64,000 nt of DNA from Elusimicrobiota bacterium. GTDB taxonomy: Bacteria; Elusimicrobiota; Elusimicrobia; FEN-1173. The position numbers were made by a program, and so were the translations under genes. The notes under the pieces are model-generated. The model did not search any database and was not told the DNA's origin. It saw nothing but the letters and a program-made list of their open reading frames with translations. Shown here one piece after another: positions 51,069 through 58,838 of the stretch. Within the stretch, counting starts at the first letter, position 1, and each line of letters starts with the position of its first letter. The stretch spans positions 1,178,001 to 1,242,000 of the forward strand of contig JADKHR010000001.1 of assembly GCA_016721625.1 (NCBI GenBank). Reading direction: 5' to 3'.

Positions 51069-52400
51069 CTATTCGGTCCAATCGACGACCTCGACCCGGT
51101 GGTAATAAATCCGAAGGATCTGCCCGTAGGTCATGCTGTTGTCGGCCAGAGTCTTCATGCCCCACTGGCAGAGGCCCACGCCGTGGCCCCACCCGCTCCC
51201 ATGGATCTGCCACGCTCCATCCAATTTAGAAACACCGGCCCATAATGTGCTTCGAATCAAGGCCGGATTCACGATGTTCCGGAACGTGTTGGCCAGGAGG
51301 TCCCGGGTGCCCCGCTCGCCGAAAATCCGGACTTGGTACACACGGCCGGAAGGCGTGTGGCTCAAGATCCCGATGGCACGGACCGCCCCGATGTGGTATC
51401 CGGCGCTGGCCAACCGTTGATCCACAAGGGCGTAAGGAACCCGGGCCATCCAGTGAAATCGGGGGCTCGACCTGCACCACCCGCACCGGACCACTTTCAA
51501 GTAGGGCTGACCTCCGTGTTCCCACACATTTTCCGCCGATTCCGTCGATCCGCCGCAACAAGAGTGGTAGACCGCGCTGATGAGCTTTTTTTTCCTGTCC
51601 ACCAAGACCTCGCCGCGAGTGCGTTTGACGGCGGCGTCGGTTGTTTTCCGTTCGGCGGAGGCGCCGGCGTAGGTTTGGCAGTGGGGGGACGGGCAGAAAT
51701 CATAACCGGACGACCCGTGACGGCCGCGGTTCCGTAGAGCGTAGGTCCGGCTGATGACGGATTGGGCCTTCAACGCCTCCACGGGCCACTGGTCCGAGGT
51801 TTCCATGAGGAGAACACCGCGAACATAATCCTCCACGGAAAGCCGGTTCACCACGCGGATTCCGGCGCCGCGCCGATCCAATTCGATCGCGCCGCGAAAG
51901 GGCCGCTTGTTAACGGTCACGACCCCCTCCGGGTCGGCGGGTTCGATGGTGATTTTATTCCCCCACCGTTCTTTTCCGACGAAGAAACCGGTTTTCGCGG
52001 GGAGGATTTCCTGGGGCTGACGGTATTTGACCTCGCGGCGGGGAACGGATCCGGTCAGGAAGTAGGCGCCCGCCCCGAGGACGACCGAGGGCGCGCTCGC
52101 GCGAAGACCGATCCGTATCAGGGGCGGACGGTCGGCGCGTGCGGAAGAGGCGAGGGCAAAAGCGAATAGGAGCGTTGGGAGAAAACGCCGACGCCACCGC
52201 GACTCACTGTTTTTTTCCGGCGGAGGAATGGGAAGAGACCTCCCCTGGCCCTTCTTTCGGAAGGAGGGGGAAAAAGAAAGGTCCGCTTCTTTGTTTTCCA
52301 ACAAAAAGTCTCGCCATGGGTTTTCTGGCCCAAACGTTTGGGCACCCAGGCGGGTTTTTCCCCTCTGGAAAAAGGGAAGCGGCCGGCCAGCGGAGCTCAT
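51069..52400 (-). CDS. SpoIID/LytB-domain exported protein
   Basis: A 443-residue protein with the SpoIID domain, a lytic-transglycosylase-type fold acting on peptidoglycan. LSVEDYVRGVLLMETSDQWP contains the catalytic-type Glu, then ALKAQSVISRTYAL and, near the end, GSGWGHGVGLCQWGMKTLAD. Spore formers use it in engulfment; non-sporulating bacteria use relatives in septal wall remodelling. The ATG at 52400 overlaps the ruvB stop (ATGA), but the signal peptide (RRRFLPTLLFAFALASSARA) begins only around residue 70. The true start may therefore be internal, or the first 68 residues may not be translated. No close in-frame ATG or GTG is available. Confidence 0.85.
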   Translation of the reverse strand: MSSAGRPLPFFQRGKTRLGAQTFGPENPWRDFLLENKEADLSFSPSFRKKGQGRSLPIPPPEKNSESRWRRRFLPTLLFAFALASSARADRPPLIRIGLRASAPSVVLGAGAYFLTGSVPRREVKYRQPQEILPAKTGFFVGKERWGNKITIEPADPEGVVTVNKRPFRGAIELDRRGAGIRVVNRLSVEDYVRGVLLMETSDQWPVEALKAQSVISRTYALRNRGRHGSSGYDFCPSPHCQTYAGASAERKTTDAAVKRTRGEVLVDRKKKLISAVYHSCCGGSTESAENVWEHGGQPYLKVVRCGWCRSSPRFHWMARVPYALVDQRLASAGYHIGAVRAIGILSHTPSGRVYQVRIFGERGTRDLLANTFRNIVNPALIRSTLWAGVSKLDGAWQIHGSGWGHGVGLCQWGMKTLADNSMTYGQILRIYYHRVEVVDWTE

Positions 52401-53434
52401 GGCCCGAAGAGGTTCGCTTGGTTGGGGGCGGCGGGAAGGGGCAGGCCGAGGTGTTGGTAGGCGAGCGGGGTCACCACCCGCCCGCGGGGCGTCCGGGCCA
52501 GGAAACCGGCTTGGATCAAATAGGGTTCGTAAACGTCCTCCAGGGTGTCCCTCTGTTCGCTCACCGCCACGGCCACCGTGTCGGCGCCCACGGGGCCGCC
52601 GCCGAACTTGGTGATGAGCGCGGTCAATATTTTTCGATCGATGTGGTCCAACCCGGCCACGTCCACTTCCAGCGCCTCCAGGCCCCGGCGAGCCACGGCG
52701 TGGGTGACCCGGCCGCCGGTTTCGACGTCGGCGAAATCGCGCACCCGGCGGAGAAGGCGGTTGGCGATCCGGGGCGTGCCCCGGGAGCGGTGGGCAATTT
52801 CCCGGGCGGCCTCAGGCTCTATGGGGGCGTTCAAAAGACGGCTGGACCGGATGACGATGGCGGCCAGGTCGGTTTCGTTATAGAAATCCAGGTTCGCGAT
52901 GATGCCGAACCGCTCCCGGAGCGGGCCGGTCAAGAGGCCGGCGCGGGTGGTGGCGCCGACCAGGGTAAATCGCGGCAGAGGCAATTTGATGGTTTTGGCC
53001 GAGGGCCCTTGGCCGATGATGATGTCCAGGGAAAAGTCTTCCATGGCCGGGTAGAGGGCTTCCTCCACGGAGTGGTTCAAGCGATGGATTTCATCGATAA
53101 AAAAGATGTCCCCCTCTTTTAAGCTGGTGAGGAGGGCCGCCAAGTCGCCCACCCGTTCCAAGACCGGGCCCGACGTCTGGCGAAGGCCGACGTTCAGTTC
53201 CTTGGCGATGATATGGGCCAGCGTCGTTTTGCCGAGCCCCGGCGGGGCAGAGAAAAGGCAATGGTCCAGGGGCTCCTTCCGTTTTTGCGCCGCCTGGATG
53301 AACACCTTGAGGTTCTTCTTCAGTTTGTCCTGTCCGACGAATTCGTCCAGGTTTTGGGGACGGAGCGTGACGTCGAGGGTTTCGTCCTCGGGCAGGGGAT
53401 GCTGGGTGACCGTGCGGTCGTCTTCTTCGAGCAC
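52397..53434 (-). CDS. ruvB: Holliday junction branch migration ATPase RuvB
   Basis: A 345-residue AAA+ motor that drives Holliday-junction branch migration with RuvA. The N-terminal RPQNLDEFVGQDKLKKNL is followed by Walker A APPGLGKTT (residues 63-71), Walker B IFFIDEIHRL, sensor 1 LVGATTRAGLLT and arginine finger PLRERFGI. The C-terminal winged helix is GFLARTPRGRVVTPLAYQHL. The GTG at 53434 shares a base with the ruvA stop (TAGTG). Intact. Confidence 0.97.
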   Translation of the reverse strand: MLEEDDRTVTQHPLPEDETLDVTLRPQNLDEFVGQDKLKKNLKVFIQAAQKRKEPLDHCLFSAPPGLGKTTLAHIIAKELNVGLRQTSGPVLERVGDLAALLTSLKEGDIFFIDEIHRLNHSVEEALYPAMEDFSLDIIIGQGPSAKTIKLPLPRFTLVGATTRAGLLTGPLRERFGIIANLDFYNETDLAAIVIRSSRLLNAPIEPEAAREIAHRSRGTPRIANRLLRRVRDFADVETGGRVTHAVARRGLEALEVDVAGLDHIDRKILTALITKFGGGPVGADTVAVAVSEQRDTLEDVYEPYLIQAGFLARTPRGRVVTPLAYQHLGLPLPAAPNQANLFGP

Positions 53435-54048
53435 TAGGCCCTCCCCGCCAGGTGGCGCAAGGATTCGCGCAGGAGGTCCTGGGAGGTGGCGCGGGGACTT
53501 AGGACGTCCCGGGCGGTTTGGGCGGCCTGGCGGGCGGCGGCTTCCCGGTACCCCAGGCTGACCAAGCCGGCCACGGCTTCCTCAAAAGCGGAGGCGTCTC
53601 CGGAAACCGCGGGGCCGCCCTGGATCGACAGGGATTCCATCTTGCCCTGGAGGGCGGCGACCAGCTTTTCCGCCGTCTTGGCCGTGAAACCGAACATCGT
53701 CACCAGGGATTTGGCGTCTTTGTCCAAAATCGATCGACGGAATTCGGGGAGGGACGTGGCGGCTTTGTCCAGAAGTTCCAGGGCTTTCTTGGCGCCGGCG
53801 CCCGGGACGTTTTGCCGCAGGACCAGATAGACTTGTTTTTCCTGGGGGGTCAGGAAACCGTAGAGAGAGGTCCCGCCGCCGTACATGGCGATGGATTCGA
53901 CGATCAAGAGACGCACGTCTTCCCCCACGGGCGGCAGTCGGAGCGCGGAGGAGGCGGAAAGAGACACCTCGTAACCGACCCCGCCCGCTTCCACCACGCA
54001 CCCCTCCGCGGTCCGGTCCATCAACGCGCCGCGGAGCGAAGCGATCAC
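53434..54048 (-). CDS. ruvA: Holliday junction DNA helicase subunit RuvA
   Basis: A 204-residue junction-binding tetramer subunit. The N-terminal OB-fold starts MIASLRGAL and contains VGYEVSLS and YGFLTPQEKQVYLVL. The HhH segments include NVPGAGAKKALELLD, slightly divergent from the usual VSGVGPKTAL, and FGFTAKTAEKLVAAL. The flexible linker and C-terminal RuvB-contact domain end LRESLRHLAG. The GTG at 54048 overlaps the ruvC stop (GTGA). Confidence 0.95.
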   Translation of the reverse strand: MIASLRGALMDRTAEGCVVEAGGVGYEVSLSASSALRLPPVGEDVRLLIVESIAMYGGGTSLYGFLTPQEKQVYLVLRQNVPGAGAKKALELLDKAATSLPEFRRSILDKDAKSLVTMFGFTAKTAEKLVAALQGKMESLSIQGGPAVSGDASAFEEAVAGLVSLGYREAAARQAAQTARDVLSPRATSQDLLRESLRHLAGRA

Positions 54049-54539
54049 GCGGGAACCGCCGCCGCGAAAGAGGCGGAATTCAGGTGGCAGAGGGCGATCG
54101 CCAGGGCGTCCGCGGCGTCGTCGGGTTTCGGGATTTCTTTCAGTCGGAGGAGCCGTTGGACCATGCTCTGCATTTGGGATTTATCGGCGGCGCCGTAGCC
54201 GGTGAGGGCCATCTTGACCTGGCGCGGGTTGTATTCGTGGATCGGAAGCCCCAGGTCCGCCAGCGTCAACAAAATGGCGCCGCGCCCGTGGCCCACCGAA
54301 GCGGCCGTGCGACTGCTTTTGGAAATGAAGAGATCTTCGATGGCCGCCAACACCGGACGCTCCCGCTCCACAATGACGCGCAGGGCGCGCGCCAGAAACA
54401 AGACCCGGTCCGCCAGGGGTTTCCCCCGGGGAGTTTCGATGGCGCCGTAGCCCCACACGCGGTATCCCTCCCGGCCTTCCGTTTCCAACACCGCCCAGCC
54501 CACGGTGCCGAGGCCGGGATCCACGCCGAGAACTCGCAT
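54045..54539 (-). CDS. ruvC: Crossover junction endodeoxyribonuclease RuvC
   Basis: A 164-residue Holliday-junction resolvase of the RNase H fold. The acidic metal-binding residues are visible: Asp7 in MRVLGVDPG, Glu68 in AAIEDLF, and Asp140/141 and Asp144 in KPDDAADALAIA. Length is typical. It begins 7 nt after yebC and overlaps ruvA by 4 nt. Confidence 0.97.
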   Translation of the reverse strand: MRVLGVDPGLGTVGWAVLETEGREGYRVWGYGAIETPRGKPLADRVLFLARALRVIVERERPVLAAIEDLFISKSSRTAASVGHGRGAILLTLADLGLPIHEYNPRQVKMALTGYGAADKSQMQSMVQRLLRLKEIPKPDDAADALAIALCHLNSASFAAAVPA

Positions 54540-54546
54540 GGGCCCG

Positions 54547-55278
54547 TTAATCTTGCAGGTCGGCGTTGGTATAGACGTCTTTAACGTCGTCGTGGTTCTC
54601 CAATTCCTCCAGCAACCCCTCCATTTGACGGGACGATCCGCCGGTGAGCGGCGTCCGCGTGGAGGGGATCCGGGTGACCTCGGCGGAACTGAGCGGAACC
54701 CCTGCGGTTTCGAGAGCGGCTTTGACTTTGTCGAAATCGGCGGGAGCGGTCAACACCTGAAAAGCGTCGGGGTCGTCGGAAGTGATGTCCTCGGCGCCGG
54801 CTTCCAGGGCGATGGTCATCAGTTTCTCTTCGTCTTTCCAAGCGGCCTTTTCGACGACGATTTGCCCTTTGGTTTGGAACATCCAGGACACGCAACCGGA
54901 CTCGCCCAGGTTGCCGCCGTGGGAGGAGAAGATCTTTCGAATTTCAGAACTGGTTCGGTTCTTGTTGTCGGTGGTGCCGGTGAAGAAAACGGCGGCGCCG
55001 GCGGGGCCGTAACCCTCGTAACTCACCTCATCAAACGTCATCCCGGGGATTTCGCCCGTGCCGCGCAGGATCGCCTTCTTCACGTTCTCGCCCGGCATGT
55101 TGGCCGCTTTGGCGTCCTCGATGGCTTTCCGAAGCCGTGGGTTGTTCTCAGGGCTTCCGCCGCCGGTTCGGGCCGCAATCGTCAACTCGCGGACGATGCG
55201 GGTGAACACCTTCCCCTTCTTGGCGTCTAGTAACCCCTTCTTATGCTTGATTCCTGCCCATCGACTGTGACCGGACAT
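54547..55278 (-). CDS. yebC: YebC/PmpR-family protein
   Basis: A 243-residue member of the family named for PmpR; YebC proteins have been linked to transcriptional control and to translation of proline-rich sequences. The N-terminus MSGHSRWAGIKHKKGLLDAK and the segment YEGYGPAGAAVFFTGTTDNK are diagnostic, with NLGESGCVSWMF in the middle. GGAGGA about 6 nt before the ATG is a good ribosome-binding site. It leads the yebC-ruvC-ruvA-ruvB-spoIID-queA string and has the best promoter of the window upstream. Confidence 0.95.
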   Translation of the reverse strand: MSGHSRWAGIKHKKGLLDAKKGKVFTRIVRELTIAARTGGGSPENNPRLRKAIEDAKAANMPGENVKKAILRGTGEIPGMTFDEVSYEGYGPAGAAVFFTGTTDNKNRTSSEIRKIFSSHGGNLGESGCVSWMFQTKGQIVVEKAAWKDEEKLMTIALEAGAEDITSDDPDAFQVLTAPADFDKVKAALETAGVPLSSAEVTRIPSTRTPLTGGSSRQMEGLLEELENHDDVKDVYTNADLQD

Positions 55279-55311
55279 GACGGCTCCTCCGAGAAAGTGT
55301 TCTCCGAATCC

Positions 55312-55340
55312 ATCTTACCAGATCGTTTTTCGACTGACAA
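55312..55340 (-). promoter_or_regulatory. Sigma70-like promoter of the yebC-ruvCAB-spoIID-queA operon
   Basis: Minus strand TTGTCA (55340-55335), a 17-nt spacer, then TAAGAT (55317-55312). That is 5 of 6 and 4 of 6 matches to the consensus hexamers at ideal spacing, 34 nt ahead of the yebC ATG. It is divergent from the Omp85 gene. Confidence 0.7.
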
Positions 55341-55384
55341 CGGCGGGGCGGGGCGTGAGGACTGGAGAATGATCTAAAAACCGG

Positions 55385-55390
55385 TATACT
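55385..55390 (+). promoter_or_regulatory. -10 box TATACT placed for a leaderless Omp85 transcript
   Basis: TATACT is followed by the 7 nt aatcctt and then the ATG of the Omp85 gene at 55398. No Shine-Dalgarno is present. The spacing is identical to that of rfaE1 and tgt. Confidence 0.5.
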
Positions 55391-55397
55391 AATCCTT

Positions 55398-57062
55398 ATG
55401 AGCCCTCGAGCGGCACGCTGGTTGGCCCTGACGGGAACGGTCCTTTGGTTGGCCCCGCTCCTGCGGGGAGCGGCCCCGCCGTCGAAGAAATCCGGGAAAA
55501 GGTGGTTCTCCCGTGGGTCGGTCCGGGCGGCGCCCGAGAAGGAACCTTCGTTCCGGGGGTACCGGATTGCCCGGATCTACGTGATCCGCCGTCAGATTTT
55601 CGATGTGTCCATTCCCTCGGAAAACAAGATGGGTTACCGCGCCGTGAACCACCTCCACATCACGACACAGGAACGCACCGTCCGCGAACAACTGTTGTTT
55701 AATGAAGGCGACCTCTTCAACCCGGAACTGGCCCGGGAAACCGAACGCGCGCTCCGGCAGATCCTGCGGCTCCGGGACGTGCGGGTGAAGGCGGTCCCCG
55801 TGGGCGGGGGACGGGTGGATGTGTTGGTGGAAAGCCAGGACACCTGGAGCACGGAAATCCTCCTCTCGATGTCGGGGACCGGCAGCGAAACCAATTATCT
55901 TCTCGGCGCGCGGGAACGGAACGCTTTGGGCCTTGGGAAAAAAGTCGGGTTCCTGTATAAGAAAGACACCGACCTGATCAGCCGGACCTTTTCCTACGAC
56001 GACCCCGCTCTCCTGGGAACCCGGCTTCGGCTCGCCGGCAATTACCAGGACACGGCCGACGGATCTTCCCGTTTCCTTTCCCTCGAACGACCGTTTTACT
56101 CCAGCCTGACCCGCTACTCCGTGAAAACCCAGGGCAGTTATGACAAGTCCGACACGATCGTTTATCAAGATGGGAAAGAAGTGGATCGATACACCCAGGA
56201 AAACCGAAAATTGGGAGGCGGCGTTGGTTTTTCTTTGGGCTCCACGACGCGGAGAATTCGGCGGTTGGGGCTGGGCTATTCCTACCAACACAACCGATTG
56301 GACGCCGCCGGATCCGCCGCCACCGCCGGACAAGACGACGTGTATCATTTGATCGGGCCCTCCATGGAATGGCAACAAGTGGATTTCATTACCGAGGACC
56401 ACATCCGTCAATATACCAGGGAAGAAGATTTCAACCTGGGGTTCTCCCTTAAAGGCAATGTGGGCGTGTCCCAATCCCGTTGGGTGCCGGGAGCGGCCAA
56501 CGCCACCATGCCCCAGGGAACCCTCACCCAAGGCCGTTTGTGGGGCCCCGGAAATTTAGGTTTGGTGACGTTCCAGGGAAACGGCCGCTACGAAAATGGT
56601 TGGCAGGACACGGAGACCAAAATCGATCTGGAATATTACAACCACTTCCTGCCCTGGAGCACCTGGGCGGGGCACCTGGCCTGGGACCAGGTCCTCCATC
56701 CCGCGGAGGACACCCAGCTTCTCCTGGGAGGAGACACGGGCCTCCGGGGCTACCCGGTGAACCAATTCGCGGGGAACCGGCTTTTCCTGGCCAACCTGGA
56801 AAACCGGCTCTTCTTCGTGCCCGAGGTGTTGAATTTTTTCGGGGTTGGGGCCGTGGTGTTCGGCGACGCTGGGTACGCCTGGCCCCGGGGCCAGGCGGTG
56901 CGTTTCGAGGACCTTCGGGCGGATTACGGGGCGGGTCTGCGAATCCACTTGACCCGAGCCAGCCTGGGCCAGGTCCTTCGATTGGACTTGGCCTGGCCCA
57001 CCCGGGCCAACAACGGAAATCGGTCCCCCGTTTGGACCTTCGGCACCAGCCAGGTCTTTTGA
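55398..57062 (+). CDS. Omp85/BamA-superfamily outer-membrane protein
   Basis: A 554-residue exported protein and one of very few plus-strand genes here. A signal peptide (RAARWLALTGTVLWLAPLLR) is followed by a POTRA-like region (about residues 55-150) with VREQLLFNEGDLFNPELARE and LRLRDVRVKAVP. A 16-strand-type barrel follows, with GLRGYPVNQF, the conserved Omp85 loop-6 motif, and a C-terminal Phe. Only one or two POTRA units fit, so it is not a full BamA; TamA- or TpsB-like roles in inserting or exporting envelope proteins are possible. It is a single gene, convergent with the Pif1-like helicase. Confidence 0.82.
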   Translation: MSPRAARWLALTGTVLWLAPLLRGAAPPSKKSGKRWFSRGSVRAAPEKEPSFRGYRIARIYVIRRQIFDVSIPSENKMGYRAVNHLHITTQERTVREQLLFNEGDLFNPELARETERALRQILRLRDVRVKAVPVGGGRVDVLVESQDTWSTEILLSMSGTGSETNYLLGARERNALGLGKKVGFLYKKDTDLISRTFSYDDPALLGTRLRLAGNYQDTADGSSRFLSLERPFYSSLTRYSVKTQGSYDKSDTIVYQDGKEVDRYTQENRKLGGGVGFSLGSTTRRIRRLGLGYSYQHNRLDAAGSAATAGQDDVYHLIGPSMEWQQVDFITEDHIRQYTREEDFNLGFSLKGNVGVSQSRWVPGAANATMPQGTLTQGRLWGPGNLGLVTFQGNGRYENGWQDTETKIDLEYYNHFLPWSTWAGHLAWDQVLHPAEDTQLLLGGDTGLRGYPVNQFAGNRLFLANLENRLFFVPEVLNFFGVGAVVFGDAGYAWPRGQAVRFEDLRADYGAGLRIHLTRASLGQVLRLDLAWPTRANNGNRSPVWTFGTSQVF

Positions 57063-57091
57063 TGAAGAGGGCCGCCCCCCGGTGATACCCC

Positions 57092-58474
57092 TCAGGAGTG
57101 GGAGGCCTTTCCGACGTGGGTCCGCGCGGACTCATGAAAACGTCTCACTCGGTCGTCACAGATCAGGTCCCGGGGCCGCACCGGGCGGCGGAGCGTCACG
57201 CCGGAGAGGGTTTTGCATCGGCTGAAAGCCACGTAGGCCTGGCCGTGGGCGAAGGCCCCGTTCCCCAAATCGATGGTAGCGCACTCGAAGGTTTGGCCTT
57301 GGCTCTTGTGGATCGTGATGGCCCAGGCTAAGCGAACCGGAAACTGTTGAAAGGTGCCGACGACTTTCTTTTTAATGCTGGCCGCCTTTTCGTCGAACAC
57401 ATAGACGTAGCGTTCCCAGGACACGGGGGTCAACTCGTGGCGTTTCCCCTTGATCTCCACTTGAATGGATTCCTCCGATAGGCCCACAATTTTCCCCAAA
57501 TCTCCGTTGACCCACTCCAGGCTTGGATCGTTCCGGAGGAGCAAGACCTGGGCCCCTTTTTTGAGCACAAGCTGAAGGTCCGTCGGAAAGCTGGATGGGT
57601 CGAATTCTCCGGTCACCACCCCCTCGTAGCAACGGGCTTTCCCTTTCAAACGATCCATCTCGGCGTCGTTGATGACGCGGGAGATGGCATTCGTCGTGCT
57701 CAAGACCAGGCCTTCCCGCGCCCCCCCTTCGGTCTTTTCCACTCGTTGATTCAACCGCGCGAAGTCTTCCCGAGTGGCGGTGTTGTCCCGCAGGCGGTCC
57801 AGCAACGAAAGGAACTCCGGATCGGACCCCTGACGGAAGACTTTCCGCAATTCGAAACAGGTGGCGTTCATTTCCCGCCAGGCGTTGGAGTCGAAAAAAT
57901 AGGGGCCTGAATAACGTTGGGAGAAAATTTCGTTCAGCCCCGGCTCGACCACCGGCGGAAGTTGGAAGAGGTCGCCAAAGAGGACCACCTGGGCCCCGCC
58001 GAAGGGTTCGGACACGCCCCGGGTGAGCCTCATGCAGACGTCCATGGCGTCCAAGAGGTCGGCCCGCACCATGGAGGCTTCGTCGATCACCAGGGTTTCC
58101 AATTCTTGAACCGCGCGGCGGTTCCGCCCAGCCCGCTTGACGTCTTTTGGGTCCATGAAGTGGGGCGGAAACCCAAAGAAGGAATGCAGGGTTTGCCCCC
58201 TCACGTTCAGAGCCGCGATCCCCGTGGGGGCCAGCACGACGCATTTCTTGGAGGCCTGGCCTTTGAACAAATGGAGGAGGGTCGATTTCCCCGTCCCCGC
58301 GCGCCCGGTGATGAACAGGTTTTGCTTGGTGGAATGGAGGAGTTCAAGCGCCTCCCGAAATTCCGGAGTCATCTCGATTTTCGGCCCTATTTCACCATCG
58401 ATGGGTTTCACGGAGTTCACCGGGTTAAAAGATAGACCGGAGCGAGGAACGTCGGAAGCGAGGCGGGAGGACAT
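57092..58474 (-). CDS. Pif1/RecD-like SF1B DNA helicase
   Basis: A 460-residue 5'-3' helicase-type ATPase. Walker A is FITGRAGTGKSTLLH (about residues 54-68), followed by VLAPTGIAALNVRGQTLHSFF (motif Ia), LVIDEASMV (motif II), VVLFGDLFQLPPV (motif III), FELRKVFRQ (motif IV) and the C-terminal LAWAITIHKSQGQTFE and QAYVAFSRCKTLSG (motifs V and VI). This is the standard bacterial Pif1-like order and length. It is separated by 54 nt from tRNA-Phe, so a link to the adjacent integrated segment is possible but unproven. Confidence 0.93.
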   Translation of the reverse strand: MSSRLASDVPRSGLSFNPVNSVKPIDGEIGPKIEMTPEFREALELLHSTKQNLFITGRAGTGKSTLLHLFKGQASKKCVVLAPTGIAALNVRGQTLHSFFGFPPHFMDPKDVKRAGRNRRAVQELETLVIDEASMVRADLLDAMDVCMRLTRGVSEPFGGAQVVLFGDLFQLPPVVEPGLNEIFSQRYSGPYFFDSNAWREMNATCFELRKVFRQGSDPEFLSLLDRLRDNTATREDFARLNQRVEKTEGGAREGLVLSTTNAISRVINDAEMDRLKGKARCYEGVVTGEFDPSSFPTDLQLVLKKGAQVLLLRNDPSLEWVNGDLGKIVGLSEESIQVEIKGKRHELTPVSWERYVYVFDEKAASIKKKVVGTFQQFPVRLAWAITIHKSQGQTFECATIDLGNGAFAHGQAYVAFSRCKTLSGVTLRRPVRPRDLICDDRVRRFHESARTHVGKASHS

Positions 58475-58528
58475 CAGAAGTTTTTGGTTCGACCTACGGG
58501 AGAAACAACGCTTCCCGCGAAGAAAATG

Positions 58529-58601
58529 TGCCGAGGGTCAGAATTGAACTGACGACACCAGGTTTTTCAGACCTGTGCTCTACCAACTGAGCTACCTCGG
58601 C
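58529..58601 (-). tRNA. tRNA-Phe (GAA)
   Basis: 73 nt on the minus strand. The acceptor stem is GCCGAGG with CCTCGGC, and the D-arm is AGCTCAGTTGGTAGAGC. The anticodon stem-loop CAGGTCTGAAAAACCTG has anticodon GAA. The T-arm CAGTTCAATTCTG is followed by discriminator A. The 3' CCA is not encoded (the next bases are CAT). The 5' half is duplicated 1.19 kb away. Confidence 0.96.
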
Positions 58602-58602
58602 G
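58562..58602 (-). repeat. 41-bp direct repeat, copy 1 (5' half of tRNA-Phe), putative attachment site
   Basis: Identical over 41 bp to 59751-59791. On the minus strand it runs from one base before the tRNA 5' end through the D-arm to the end of the anticodon loop. Flanking bases differ on both sides. Confidence 0.85.
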
Positions 58603-58611
58603 GCGCTAGCC

Positions 58612-58703
58612 GCCGTCCCGGTTTGTAGGACGGGACGGCCTCCTTAAATTTCTGAACGGCCCCTCTGGGGCCATTCGCGCCTGTCCTCGCGCTGTGCGCG
58701 AGG
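58612..58703. repeat. Three consecutive perfect hairpins next to tRNA-Phe
   Basis: GCCGTCCCG/CGGGACGGC (58612-58620 with 58631-58639, 10-nt loop). GGCCCC/GGGGCC (58658-58663 with 58667-58672, loop tct). CCTCGCGC/GCGCGAGG (58685-58692 with 58696-58703, loop tgt). All stems are perfect. A 91-codon open frame runs through them but shows no convincing protein features. The region 58604-58838 holds nothing else that I can support. Confidence 0.55.
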
Positions 58704-58838
58704 GCGGCGAAGGAAGTGGAAGGCTTGATTCCCAATAATTCTACTGAATTTTTAAGATGGCCACTGTGATTCGGCGATTTTGCAGTTGAGTCTTCACCCT
58801 GTCGGCCCAACCATCCCAACGGAGACGCTTTTCGATGT

